This document shows, piece by piece, positions 56,209-64,000 of a stretch of DNA of 64,000 nt (the first letter of the stretch is position 1; every line of letters starts with the position of its first letter). The notes beneath the pieces are model-generated. The model saw only the letters and a program-made list of their open reading frames with translations. It was not told where the DNA came from and did no database searches. This DNA comes from Fretibacter rubidus. Its GTDB lineage: Bacteria > Pseudomonadota > Alphaproteobacteria > Caulobacterales > Maricaulaceae. The DNA is taken from the NCBI RefSeq assembly GCF_041429785.1, contig NZ_CP163423.1:2108001-2172000 (forward strand), written 5' to 3'. A program made the position numbers and the translations under genes.

Positions 56209-56840
56209 GACGGCTTTTTACCTTTATTAAATGCACTAGCAAAAAGCTTCATGCCAATACCAAACAGAACCCCGGCCGCAGCGCCAGCGACGACACCTTT
56301 GACAATTGTGCCTAAGCTGGGCCCATTTTCCATGCTGAAAATAACAATATAGAACACGCCCATTAACAGTCCAAAGTTCATACCCATTTTTACAAAGCTG
56401 TTCCGTATGACCCCCTCGATTGCCGCCGCATTTTTTGCATCACGCAGTTTGGCTAGCGATCTTTGCTTCACACGCTCACCGTAAATCATCTGGACCGGTT
56501 TCCAGAGCGGGACTGTAATCGCCAATATGATAATTGAGAAAATATTGAGCAGTTGAGGAATTTTCGCCTCGCATGTTGGGCAGAAAATGCCGTTATAATG
56601 ACCAAACATTGCTTTTCCAGACCAGAGCGTTCCAGGGTGAAGGCTTTCACACACCTTACATTCAATAAGGCTGCTTTCGGGATCAGGCAGCCCTCCGGAT
56701 ATCACAAGGGTCTGTTTGGGAATGCGTTGCCCTAATATGAGTTCATTAATGACCAGCCCTGGATTTAAAATCCAATGAATGAGAAGCGGATGGGGTAGTT
56801 TCCAAACCTTATATTCAATGCCGTCGATAATTTTCTTCAT
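56205..56840 (-). CDS. zinc-ribbon membrane protein of unknown function
   Basis: 211 residues from ATG 56840. The N-terminal half is soluble with two CxxC pairs (ECKVCESLHPG and FCPTCEAKIP, about residues 60-90), likely a zinc ribbon on the cytoplasmic face. Helices follow near 97-112 and 150-168, and a glycine/alanine-rich helix (VVAGAAAGVLFGIGMKLF) lies near the C-terminus. No family recognised. Its 3' end overlaps the frameshifted peptidase end by 4 bases, convergently. Confidence 0.7.
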   Translation of the reverse strand: MKKIIDGIEYKVWKLPHPLLIHWILNPGLVINELILGQRIPKQTLVISGGLPDPESSLIECKVCESLHPGTLWSGKAMFGHYNGIFCPTCEAKIPQLLNIFSIIILAITVPLWKPVQMIYGERVKQRSLAKLRDAKNAAAIEGVIRNSFVKMGMNFGLLMGVFYIVIFSMENGPSLGTIVKGVVAGAAAGVLFGIGMKLFASAFNKGKKPS

Positions 56841-56942
56841 CAAATCGTTCCAGTGACCAAATCCGAAAACCTTTATGGGGTATTCTGTAAATTTAGGGTT
56901 TAGGGTTTATTTGTCAATCTTACACGTGATGGGTTTGAAACC

Positions 56943-56979
56943 AAAAAAACCGCCCGCCAAATCAATGACGAGCGGTTTT
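56943..56979 (-). terminator. Rho-independent terminator after mscS
   Basis: On the minus strand AAACCGC, an 18-base loop with extra pairing, GCGGTTT, then a run of T (TTTTTTTGG). It lies 25 bases after the mscS stop codon. Confidence 0.75.
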
Positions 56980-57003
56980 GAAACTCAACTGTAACCTATC
57001 GTT

Positions 57004-57861
57004 TTACTTGCTATCAAGCTCGACGCTGATGGGGTACGGAATTGTGATACCGCCTTTATCAAAGGCTTCCTTCACTGATTTATTGAGGTCGAACATGACG
57101 TCCCAATAATCAGCTGAGTCTGTCCAGACGCGGCTTTGGATATTCACCGAGCTGTCGCCCAATCCAACGACCTTGGCCCATGGGGCGGGTTCGCTATGGA
57201 CTTTGGGGTGGGCAGCGGCGGTTTTCGTGATGATTTTCATCGCCTTGTTAATGTCGTCCTCATAATCAATGCCAAAGTCATTATCGACGCGGCGTGTGCC
57301 CTTAGACGTCAGGTTTTGAATGGTTGACCCCCAGACTTCGCCGTTACCAATGATGACTTGAATATTGTCAACTGTGGTCATTTCAGTTGTGAAAATACTA
57401 ATCTCGCTGACCACACCTTCTTCGCCGGCAACACGGACAAAATCGCCCACATTAAACGGACGGAACAGCATGAGCATCGCACCCGCCGCAATATTGGACA
57501 GTGTCCCCTGTAGCGCTAGGCCAATAGCCAGACCCGCCGCACCCAGAATAGCCACGAGGCCCGCAACCTGCACACCCACTTGGCTGACCGCTGCGATAAC
57601 GACCATCGCCATAACGGCGTAACGCACAAGCGAGCCTAAAAACTTGCCGAGTGTTTCGTCAACATTGGGGGCTTTGATGATATTGCGCTGCGCAACATTA
57701 CCAAGCCAGCGCGCGATCTTAAAACCAATCCAAAGGATCAATAGCGCAAATATAGCCTTAATCACATAGGGCATCGCCATTTGACCATAATGCATTAAAT
57801 TCTCTGGCGAGAAAAAGGCAACAGCCTCTGCCACATCCGCCGTAATTGTTTCATTTTCCAT
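57004..57861 (-). CDS. mscS: small-conductance mechanosensitive channel
   Basis: 285 residues, same length class as E. coli MscS (286). Three membrane helices. TM3 is the pore helix AGLAIGLALQGTLSNIAAGAML with the alternating Gly/Ala pattern. It is followed by the beta domain RPFNVGDFVRVAGEEGVVSEISIFTTEMTTVDN and the C-terminal alpha/beta part ending IPYPI. The LQGTLSN and RPF..GD motifs are diagnostic. It releases solutes during hypoosmotic shock. GGAGAGAGACTT precedes the ATG; a terminator follows the gene. Confidence 0.96.
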   Translation of the reverse strand: MENETITADVAEAVAFFSPENLMHYGQMAMPYVIKAIFALLILWIGFKIARWLGNVAQRNIIKAPNVDETLGKFLGSLVRYAVMAMVVIAAVSQVGVQVAGLVAILGAAGLAIGLALQGTLSNIAAGAMLMLFRPFNVGDFVRVAGEEGVVSEISIFTTEMTTVDNIQVIIGNGEVWGSTIQNLTSKGTRRVDNDFGIDYEDDINKAMKIITKTAAAHPKVHSEPAPWAKVVGLGDSSVNIQSRVWTDSADYWDVMFDLNKSVKEAFDKGGITIPYPISVELDSK

Positions 57862-57994
57862 AAGTCTCTCTCCTTAACTATCGCCAGTCTTAGCGCAATA
57901 AGCCTTCACAGACCATAGCGCGCCTAAACCTAGGCTGAACGGCGACACTGTACGCTTAGCAATGCGCTCGTACTGCCCACTTGACGCCTGCTGT

Positions 57995-58083
57995 GATTCG
58001 CGCCTATAGCGCGCGTGGGCCTCGCTTCCCCACTGAAGCGCACTTTGACGTCTGTACAAAAACGCAGACGATGGAGATATATC
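57995..58083 (+). ncRNA. candidate serC leader RNA
   Basis: The leader contains GTGGG/CCCAC pairing (about 58015-58039) and a 6-bp hairpin CGTCTG...CAGACG (58048-58069), which ends just before the ribosome site GGAG of serC. Rfam has a serC RNA motif at this place in Alphaproteobacteria with short hairpins before the start codon. I match it by position and shape only. Confidence 0.4.
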
Positions 58084-59256
58084 ATGGCAATAGCCGCCGA
58101 CCCGACAGCCAAGCCTGTCGTAAAACCTGCTGACCCGCGTTTTTCTGCGGGACCCACCAAAAAACGTCCCGGATGGACACTGGATGTCCTCTCTGATGCC
58201 GCCCTTGGCCGCTCTCACCGTTCCGCATTGGGCAAATCCAAACTCAAAGAAGTCATCGATCTGACCCGCGAAGTCTTAGAGGTGCCAGATGATTACCGTA
58301 TCGCGATTGTACCGGCGTCCGACACAGGCGCGGTTGAAATGGCGATGTGGTCATTGCTGGGCCCGCGTGGTGTTGACGTGGCGGCTTGGGAAAATTTTGG
58401 TAACGCCTGGATTACTGACGCGCAGAGCTTGCCGCTCGATGACCTGCGTATTCTAAAGGCTGATTACGGCCACCTGCCGCCGCTTAACGATTACACGGGT
58501 GACCGCGATATTGTCTTTACATGGAACGGCACCACGGCTGGCGTGCGCGTCCCCAATGCTGATTTCATTCCCGCTGACCGCGAAGGCCTGACTATTTGCG
58601 ACGCGACATCCGCTGTGTTTGCGCAGCAGCTTGAGTGGGATAAGCTGGACGTTGTCACCTATAGCTGGCAGAAAAATATGGGCGGCGAAGCGGCCCACGG
58701 TATGCTTATCCTTGGCCCCCGCGCGGTCGAGCGCCTAGAGAGCTACAACCCGCCGTGGCCCATGCCTAAAATCTTCCGCATGACCTCTAAAGGCAAGTTG
58801 AACGAAGCCCTATTTGAAGGCGCAACAATTAATACGCCGTCCCTTCTGTGTGCAGAGGATCATCTTGACGCGCTCAAATGGGTGAAAGCCAACGGCGGAC
58901 TAAAGTGGATGCATGACCGCGCCGATAATAACGCCCAAGTGCTTTATGACTGGATTGACCGCACACCCTGGATTGCCAATCTGGCGGCCAAGCGGGATGA
59001 GTGGTCAAACACCGGCGTGTGTATGAAAATCACTGACCCGCGCGTAACCGCCCTACCAGAGGCAGAGCAACACGCCTTTGCCAAATCCATTGTCAAATTA
59101 CTGGGTGATGAAAATGTCGCCCTTGATTTTGGCGCCTATAAAACTGCGCCTGCGGGCTTTCGTGTTTGGGCGTCTGGCCTGATTGAAAAGTCCGATTTGG
59201 AAGCCCTCACCCCATGGCTCGACTGGGCCTTTGCCACCAAAGTAGCGGAGCTATAA
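58084..59256 (+). CDS. serC: phosphoserine aminotransferase, alphaproteobacterial type
   Basis: 390 residues from ATG 58084 with GGAG upstream. PLP enzyme making phosphoserine (and phosphohydroxythreonine for vitamin B6). It follows the alphaproteobacterial SerC subgroup: PADPRFSAGPTKKRPGW at the N-terminus, FTWNGTTAGVRVPN, ICDATSAVFAQQLEWDKLD and the PLP lysine in YSWQKNMGGEAAHGM (about residue 198). EGATINTPSLL and GVCMKI follow. It is separated from serA by 2 bases. Confidence 0.96.
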   Translation: MAIAADPTAKPVVKPADPRFSAGPTKKRPGWTLDVLSDAALGRSHRSALGKSKLKEVIDLTREVLEVPDDYRIAIVPASDTGAVEMAMWSLLGPRGVDVAAWENFGNAWITDAQSLPLDDLRILKADYGHLPPLNDYTGDRDIVFTWNGTTAGVRVPNADFIPADREGLTICDATSAVFAQQLEWDKLDVVTYSWQKNMGGEAAHGMLILGPRAVERLESYNPPWPMPKIFRMTSKGKLNEALFEGATINTPSLLCAEDHLDALKWVKANGGLKWMHDRADNNAQVLYDWIDRTPWIANLAAKRDEWSNTGVCMKITDPRVTALPEAEQHAFAKSIVKLLGDENVALDFGAYKTAPAGFRVWASGLIEKSDLEALTPWLDWAFATKVAEL

Positions 59257-59258
59257 TC

Positions 59259-60833
59259 ATGCCTAAAGTTCTTATATCTGATAAAATGTCCAACGCCGCG
59301 ACGGAAGTGTTTCGCAACCGGGGTATCGAAGTTGATGTCATCACAGGCCTGTCTAAAGAAGAGATCATCAACATCATTCCCAATTATGACGGACTCGCTG
59401 TGCGAAGCTCTACCCGTCCTGACGGCGAAATTATCGCCGCCGCAGCCAAGCTAAAAGTCATTGGCCGCGCTGGGATTGGGGTTGATAATATTGACATCAA
59501 AGCGGCCACAGACCGCGGTGTTGTTGTCATGAATACACCCTTTGGCAATGCGATCACCACGGCAGAACACGCCATAGCGATGTTGTTTTCCGCTGCCCGC
59601 CAAGTGCCGTCAGCCTCCGTTCGCACGCAAAACGGCGAATGGCCAAAATCTGATTACAAAGGCATGGAGTTGTTTAACAAAACGCTCGGCATAATCGGCT
59701 GTGGTAACATCGGCGCGCTGGTCGCCGAACGCGCGCTGGGCCTGAAAATGAAAGTGATTGCGTTTGATCCCTACCTCACCCCCGAACGCGCTGTGAAACT
59801 GGGCGTGGAGAAGGTCGAGCTTGATGATCTGTTCAAACGTGCTGATGCGATTACGCTGCATACGCCGCTGGTCGAAGGCACGAAAAATATCGTGAACCGT
59901 GAACGGCTTGCCATGACGAAAAAAGGCGTCATTGTTGTCAACTGCGCACGCGGCGGCTTGGTAGATGAATACGCGTTAAAAGACGCGCTGGACGCGGGCC
60001 ATGTGCGCGCAGCCGCCCTAGATGTCTTTGCGGTTGAACCCGCGAAATCACACCCTTTGTTTGGTACGCCCAACTTTATCGCGACCCCGCATTTGGGTGC
60101 TTCTACGATTGAGGCGCAAGAAAATGTTGCCGTACAAGTCGCCGAACAAATGGCGGATTATTTACTGACAGGTGCAATCTCAAACGCGCTGAACACACCG
60201 TCTATTTCTGCCGAGGAAGCTCCGCGCCTAAAGCCTTTCGTTGACTTGGCAGATAAGCTTGGCCGTATGATGGGGCAGCTTGTGCATGACCCGATTAAAA
60301 CGGTTGAGCTTACTTATAAAGGCGCTGTCTCGCAGCTAAACACCAACCCGATGAGCGCGGCTGCGCTGTCAGGGCTGTTAAAAGCCGCTATGCCCGAAGT
60401 GAATATGGTGTCCGCCCCCGTCATCGCGAAAGAGCGCGGGATTGAGGTGAAGGAAAGCTACACCACAGAGGCCGAGCGCGCGGAAAGTCTTATCCGCTTG
60501 ATGGTGGAAACGTCGGAGCGTAAATTTGCCATTGTCGGCACGATTTACCGCGGTGAGCCGCGCATTGTGCGCCTGTTCGGTGTGCAGATGGACGCAGCGT
60601 TTTTCCCCAATATGCTCTATGTGCGCAATGAAGACCGTCCCGGCTTTATCGGCAAATTAGGCGCTATATTAGGCGACGCGGGCGTTAATATAGCCACCTT
60701 TAGCTTGGGCCGTATGGATGAAGGCGGCGAAGCCGTTTGTCTAGTGGCAGTTGATGCCCCTGTCGACGCGGTTGTGTGCGACACGATTAAGGCCGTGAGC
60801 CTCGTGCAGCGCGCGGATCCAATTACGCTTTAG
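59259..60833 (+). CDS. serA: D-3-phosphoglycerate dehydrogenase
   Basis: 524 residues from ATG 59259 (the longer frame to 59214 overlaps serC). First step of serine synthesis. Long form with four domains: substrate/nucleotide core (GLAVRSSTRPD, GRAGIGVDNIDIKAAT, GIIGCGNIGALVAERA, NCARGGLVDEYAL with the active Arg, HPLFGTPNFIATPHLGAST with the catalytic His). An intervening domain follows, then a C-terminal ACT domain (NMLYVRNEDRPGFIGKLGAILGDAGVNIATF) for serine feedback. Operon with serC. Its last 11 bases overlap the end of blh on the opposite strand. Confidence 0.97.
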   Translation: MPKVLISDKMSNAATEVFRNRGIEVDVITGLSKEEIINIIPNYDGLAVRSSTRPDGEIIAAAAKLKVIGRAGIGVDNIDIKAATDRGVVVMNTPFGNAITTAEHAIAMLFSAARQVPSASVRTQNGEWPKSDYKGMELFNKTLGIIGCGNIGALVAERALGLKMKVIAFDPYLTPERAVKLGVEKVELDDLFKRADAITLHTPLVEGTKNIVNRERLAMTKKGVIVVNCARGGLVDEYALKDALDAGHVRAAALDVFAVEPAKSHPLFGTPNFIATPHLGASTIEAQENVAVQVAEQMADYLLTGAISNALNTPSISAEEAPRLKPFVDLADKLGRMMGQLVHDPIKTVELTYKGAVSQLNTNPMSAAALSGLLKAAMPEVNMVSAPVIAKERGIEVKESYTTEAERAESLIRLMVETSERKFAIVGTIYRGEPRIVRLFGVQMDAAFFPNMLYVRNEDRPGFIGKLGAILGDAGVNIATFSLGRMDEGGEAVCLVAVDAPVDAVVCDTIKAVSLVQRADPITL

Positions 60834-61773
60834 GCGTTATCTTTTTATTGCGGGCGGCGTCACGGTCGACCCGCAATAAATCCTCAATCGGTAACATATG
60901 CGGAATGATGAAGGCCGTCGCCAATCCTGCGGCAATCACCATGGGGATATACCCTGTGACAGTCATCCAAAGGATGATGACAGCCCCAATCATGGCGGGG
61001 AATGTCGCAGGACCATAAAGTTTCAAAATGTCGATAGGCTTTAGCGCTGAGCCCTCACGCAAGACAGAGGCCCGCGAAACGGCTGCGAGCGTGCGTGCAA
61101 ATTCACCTAGCCCGTGCAAGGCAAAGAAGTAAACCGCGACAGCTGGGATCGGCGGCAGGACAAGAAATAACAAGACCAAGAACGCCAGCCGTAATAATGA
61201 CGGCTTCTGTCCTGACTTTATACGCACAGCGTATTCAATCAACAGCCCCATTAAACAAGCAGCGGCCAATATTTGCGACGCCACGACCCATTGCGACGGC
61301 GGAGAACCGCTCTCTAATAGTGCCGCGAAAATGCTCAGGGTCTGCGCTGGATAAATCAGACATGAGCCAATTATTACCCATAGCCCAATAAGCCGCAGGT
61401 CAGGCTCTGATTGCCCGAAATGCCACGCAGATAATAAAAGAAATAATATAAAGGTACCCAGCGGCGAAATAAGCCAGCTAGCAAAAACCAATATTCCAAA
61501 AACAATATATAGCGCCGTGTAGGCCAGTGTCGGCATGGTAAAGCGCGGCGCGGTTTCGGTCCGTTCGACAGCGCCGTGTGGGACACCAAGCAAGAATAAA
61601 ACAATCGCAATCCAATTGGCGGCGATGGGTGACAGAGCGTTTGCCACCAATAAAATTATAGTCGTTACCAAAGCGGGGGCAAGCCAACGCTTTTGGTAAT
61701 CATCAGGGAGTTTCGGCAAACGATTTGGGCCGACCCTGTCCAAAATAGCGGATGCGCCCCTCATGAGGCGCAT
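60823..61773 (-). CDS. blh: Brp/Blh-type beta-carotene 15,15'-dioxygenase
   Basis: 316 residues with about eight membrane helices. The conserved histidine motifs that bind iron are present: FLLGVPHGAVERTET (about residue 65), LSAWHFGQSEPD (about 117), FFALHGLGEFA (about 217) and IIPHMLPIEDLL (about 293). It cleaves beta-carotene into two retinals, the chromophore of the proteorhodopsin encoded 28 bases upstream on the same strand. The genes for carotene synthesis are not in the window. Both possible ATG codons (61773 and 61764) lie in a 9-bp hairpin and have no good ribosome site. Confidence 0.92.
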   Translation of the reverse strand: MRLMRGASAILDRVGPNRLPKLPDDYQKRWLAPALVTTIILLVANALSPIAANWIAIVLFLLGVPHGAVERTETAPRFTMPTLAYTALYIVFGILVFASWLISPLGTFILFLLLSAWHFGQSEPDLRLIGLWVIIGSCLIYPAQTLSIFAALLESGSPPSQWVVASQILAAACLMGLLIEYAVRIKSGQKPSLLRLAFLVLLFLVLPPIPAVAVYFFALHGLGEFARTLAAVSRASVLREGSALKPIDILKLYGPATFPAMIGAVIILWMTVTGYIPMVIAAGLATAFIIPHMLPIEDLLRVDRDAARNKKITPKA

Positions 61774-61775
61774 CC
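61750..61775 (-). promoter_or_regulatory. hairpin over the blh start codon
   Basis: GGATGCGCC (61750-61758), an 8-base loop, and GGCGCATCC (61767-61775): a perfect 9-bp GC-rich stem that contains both candidate blh ATG codons. No U-run. It may lower Blh translation relative to rhodopsin, or act as a partial terminator or RNase stop. Confidence 0.55.
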
Positions 61776-61801
61776 AAATGTGTTGTCAGATCGTGACACG
61801 A

Positions 61802-62533
61802 TTAGCCCGCTTTTTGCGCCGCTTCGTATCTGATGCGCTCGCTGTCCGACGTTGCCGCCGCCCAAATCACGACACCAAAGGCAATCTTGTTCACAAAGTC
61901 CGCGAGGTTATAGATGAGGTTTAGAGTCCCCTCATTGGCGCCTGGTTCACCTATGTATCCGAGGATGTAACCAATTGGGTAAATTGCCCAACCGACGGTT
62001 ACAATCCAACGCAAGGCGTTAAACGCTTTTTGCGAGGCAACTGACCCTGAGCCAGCATTAATCTTGCTCGCTTCACCGGCAAAGATTTCATAGATGATAT
62101 AAAACCATGCCAGCGTACCGACGATGAACATTGGCCATAATAGACCACCTTGCACCACCTCACCGATATAACCCGTAACGAGCATGACAACCGATGCAAT
62201 CAGCAATTTCCAGAACAAGGCTGCGCGGACAACAGCCACGGCAGTCAAGATCAAGAAAAACTCAACGATTTGTAGTGGCACAGTCAAAAGCCAATCCACA
62301 TAACGGAAGACCGTTGGGCTTTCACCTGTGACTGCCCAAACATCGCGCATATAAAAATAGTGGATAGCGGCAATACCGGTCACCATTGCCGCAACTGTTA
62401 ATGATGTTTTCCATTTTCCAACGGCACGGTCGCGTTCGACCCAGAAAAAGAAAGTGGCCGCCACCATGGCAGCCGAAATGATCCAAAAGGATACGCCGAC
62501 GAGATCGCCGGGATCTAACATGGTTTTTTCCAT
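61802..62533 (-). CDS. proteorhodopsin, blue-absorbing type
   Basis: 243 residues from ATG 62533 (ATGGGGATTATT upstream), seven membrane helices. Helix C reads FRYVDWLLTVPLQIVEFF: Asp80 (proton acceptor), Thr84 and Glu91 (proton donor) give the DTE motif of a proton pump. The tuning position 105 of proteorhodopsin is Gln88, which marks the blue-absorbing type. His58 corresponds to the helix B histidine. Retinal Lys216 is in NLADFVNKIAFG in helix G, with Asp212. Light-driven outward proton pump in the inner membrane, followed by blh for retinal supply. No fused domain. Confidence 0.96.
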   Translation of the reverse strand: MEKTMLDPGDLVGVSFWIISAAMVAATFFFWVERDRAVGKWKTSLTVAAMVTGIAAIHYFYMRDVWAVTGESPTVFRYVDWLLTVPLQIVEFFLILTAVAVVRAALFWKLLIASVVMLVTGYIGEVVQGGLLWPMFIVGTLAWFYIIYEIFAGEASKINAGSGSVASQKAFNALRWIVTVGWAIYPIGYILGYIGEPGANEGTLNLIYNLADFVNKIAFGVVIWAAATSDSERIRYEAAQKAG

Positions 62534-62875
62534 AATAATCCCCATAAGTTTACAGAACAGCATGATGGCTGAACAATTTGGCTACGGCGGGTTTTTCGAT
62601 GAAGATGGGGCAAGAGTTAATTTTTATTAACGATGGGCGGTTTTGTCGTAAATAGGATATTTCAATGAAAACAGTGCAAGTCGAGTATAAAGTATAATAA
62701 AATCAATGCCTTAAACACTCACATCTCTTTATAAAATTGGTTTAAATTAATTAAACCCCCATCCATAACAGCTCAAAATGATTTGAAAATAGCACCATAA
62801 TTGCGAAACTTTAAGTATGATTGGGCCGCAATTAATCCTACCGCTATCTAGGGCAGACGATAATTGGGGACATTT
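62534..62875. other. AT-rich divergent intergenic region, proteorhodopsin/PagL
   Basis: About 340 bases without a gene. It holds GTTAAT-TTTT-ATTAAC (62616-62631) and GGTTTAA-ATTAA-TTAAACC (62739-62757), two perfect inverted repeats that could be operators. TTGCAC with CTATTT 18 bases later on the minus strand (about 62650-62680) is a weak candidate rhodopsin promoter. No ORF or known RNA seen. Confidence 0.45.
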
Positions 62876-63460
62876 ATGACACTTAAAACCACACTCACCG
62901 CATTTGCTTTAATGACCTTTTTGTCGGCGCCTGCACATGCCCAAATATCTGAAATTCGCGCTGGCCTAACAGAATTTGACGAAACAACGACGGGCATAAA
63001 TTGGGGCGCGGGTATGGGCCGCGAAAACAGTATCGGCATTAATGCCGAACTGATTTTTGACCCCCTTCTAGGCAAGGATAAATCTCTACGCCTTCATCCT
63101 TATATTGGCGGCATGGTCAATTTAAACGGTGATACATCCTACGCCGCTGCGGGTGTGATGCTCCGCAAAGATTTTACGCAAAAGTTTTACGGCGATATCG
63201 GTATCGGTCTTGCGGTGCATGACGGGCGTATTCAATTATCAGACTTGCCAAGGTCAGAACGCCGTGATGCTTTTCTAAACGGAATTTCTTTTGGCTCTCG
63301 ATTTTTATTCCGTCCGCAAATCACCTTGGGTTACCGGATTGATGACAACTGGGCGGGTGAGGTCTTTATGGATCACCTATCAAATGGCAACGTCCTAGAC
63401 AGCACTGGTATTAACGAGGGCGTTGATAACCTCGGTATCCGCGTGGCGCGGCGCTTTTAA
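62876..63460 (+). CDS. PagL-like lipid A 3-O-deacylase / acyloxyacyl hydrolase
   Basis: 194 residues from ATG 62876. A signal peptide ends APAHAQ (about residue 23). The mature part is an outer-membrane beta barrel with alternating strands (GMVNLNGDTSYAAAGVML and KFYGDIGIGLAV). The PagL signature is at the C-terminus: FMDHLSNGNVLDSTGINEGV, NLGIRVARRF, with the catalytic His-Ser pair (HLSN), and a final aromatic Phe. It removes an acyl chain from lipid A in the outer membrane. Divergent from proteorhodopsin. Confidence 0.85.
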   Translation: MTLKTTLTAFALMTFLSAPAHAQISEIRAGLTEFDETTTGINWGAGMGRENSIGINAELIFDPLLGKDKSLRLHPYIGGMVNLNGDTSYAAAGVMLRKDFTQKFYGDIGIGLAVHDGRIQLSDLPRSERRDAFLNGISFGSRFLFRPQITLGYRIDDNWAGEVFMDHLSNGNVLDSTGINEGVDNLGIRVARRF

Positions 63461-63589
63461 ACTCTTGTAGATAACTCGGTTTAGGCCTCGCAATCCGTGC
63501 GCCTTTTGGCTATTAGCTGTAAAAGTCTGGTCATGATTCTGGGCGGGGGATAATCCGCGCGCGTTGATGACATTATAAAAGAGGCTTTT

Positions 63590-64000
63590 ATGTCAAACGT
63601 CGTGGTAGTCGGATCCCAATGGGGTGACGAGGGTAAAGGCAAGATCGTTGATTGGTTATCCAACCGCGCCGATGTTGTTGTACGGTTCCAAGGCGGGCAC
63701 AATGCGGGCCATACGCTTGTCGTTGACGGAGAAACTTATAAATTATCACTCCTACCGTCTGGCGTCGTGCGCGGCGGGAAGATGTCCGTTATCGGTAACG
63801 GCGTCGTGCTTGACCCTTGGGCTTTTGTCTCTGAAGTCGAACGTATCCGCGACCAAGGCGTGAAGATCAATCCAGAAAACCTCCTCATATCAGAGAGCGC
63901 CGCCCTCATCCTGCCTATCCATAGTGAGCTTGACGGTATTCGCGAAAACCAAGTCGACGGTATCAAAATCGGTACGACTAAACGCGGTATTGGTCCCGCC
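63590..64000 (+). CDS. purA: adenylosuccinate synthetase, 3' part beyond window
   Basis: The first 137 codons of PurA, which couples GTP hydrolysis to joining IMP and aspartate in AMP synthesis. [23 protein letters not shown] is the phosphate-binding loop and [13 protein letters not shown] the substrate loop (catalytic Asp and His). [15 protein letters not shown] and [11 protein letters not shown] follow before the window ends. The full enzyme is about 430 residues. The 63461-63589 leader has no recognised element. Confidence 0.97.
   Translation, partial: MSNVVVVGSQWGDEGKGKIVDWLSNRADVVVRFQGGHNAGHTLVVDGETYKLSLLPSGVVRGGKMSVIGNGVVLDPWAFVSEVERIRDQGVKINPENLLISESAALILPIHSELDGIRENQVDGIKIGTTKRGIGPA

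Noticed and set aside
56895-56915. Telomere-like TTTAGGGTTTAGGGTTTA
   Set aside because: Only two and a half units in an AT-rich gap before a bacterial gene; chance low-complexity sequence.

Overview
The window looks like a chromosomal segment of a marine, aerobic alphaproteobacterium. Hyphomonadaceae or a relative (Robiginitomaculum/Hellea/Algimonas type) is my guess from the gene content: SerC of the alphaproteobacterial type, a DUF983 and a DUF2799 protein, a PlcP-like phosphoesterase behind a PHO-box-like site, a blue-type proteorhodopsin with Blh, and moderate GC. I see no transposase, integrase, CRISPR array, rRNA or tRNA. Both ends cut genes: leuC on the left and purA on the right.

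Left part (1-9100, minus strand): a branched-chain amino acid operon, ilvD-ilvC-ilvG-orf-ilvM-leuA-orf-leuC, resembling gammaproteobacterial ilvG/ilvM/leu clusters. It is preceded by an unannotated 46-codon leader peptide, of which 15 of 19 consecutive residues are Leu, Val or Ile, and by a terminator with a matching antiterminator strand, so it is very probably attenuated. Two small AT-rich membrane-protein genes are wedged into the operon. A GC-rich palindromic repeat family occupies the ilvC-ilvG gap and the orf-ilvM junction and recurs in frame inside thiC.

9190-15962: methionine/threonine section. A SAM-I riboswitch precedes metX, a ParE-type toxin-antitoxin pair and metB. A repeat protein with RTX-like, type I secretion features, a DUF983 protein and an unusual homoserine dehydrogenase fused to a degenerate aspartokinase domain follow. 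16037-33835: housekeeping and accessory genes (photolyase, MsrA lipoprotein, GT39 glycosyltransferase, FATP-like acyl-CoA synthetase, DUF924, DJ-1/PfpI, esterase, GST, SelO, MFS, DUF2799 lipoprotein, patatin, membrane proteins, rhomboid, GYF_2 protein, LLM oxidoreductase).

34034-35689 is an AT-rich orphan gene that looks foreign. 35724-38340 is a TPP riboswitch, a PH-like membrane protein and thiC. 40709-42723 has a PHO box, a PlcP/LpxH-like phosphoesterase and two BLUF photoreceptors. 44651-56208 is the most accessory part: two S9 peptidases (the second frameshifted) bracket two paralogous proteins with a conserved glycine-rich hydrophobic N-terminus and divergent, TPR-like C-termini. The right end has MscS, serC-serA, blh, a blue-tuned proteorhodopsin, a PagL-like lipid A deacylase and purA.

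Photolyase, BLUF proteins and proteorhodopsin point to life in sunlit surface water. I recognise no DNA-binding transcription factor in the 64 kb. The control elements I can see are mainly RNA based (attenuator, SAM-I, TPP, a possible serC leader), plus a PHO-box-like site.
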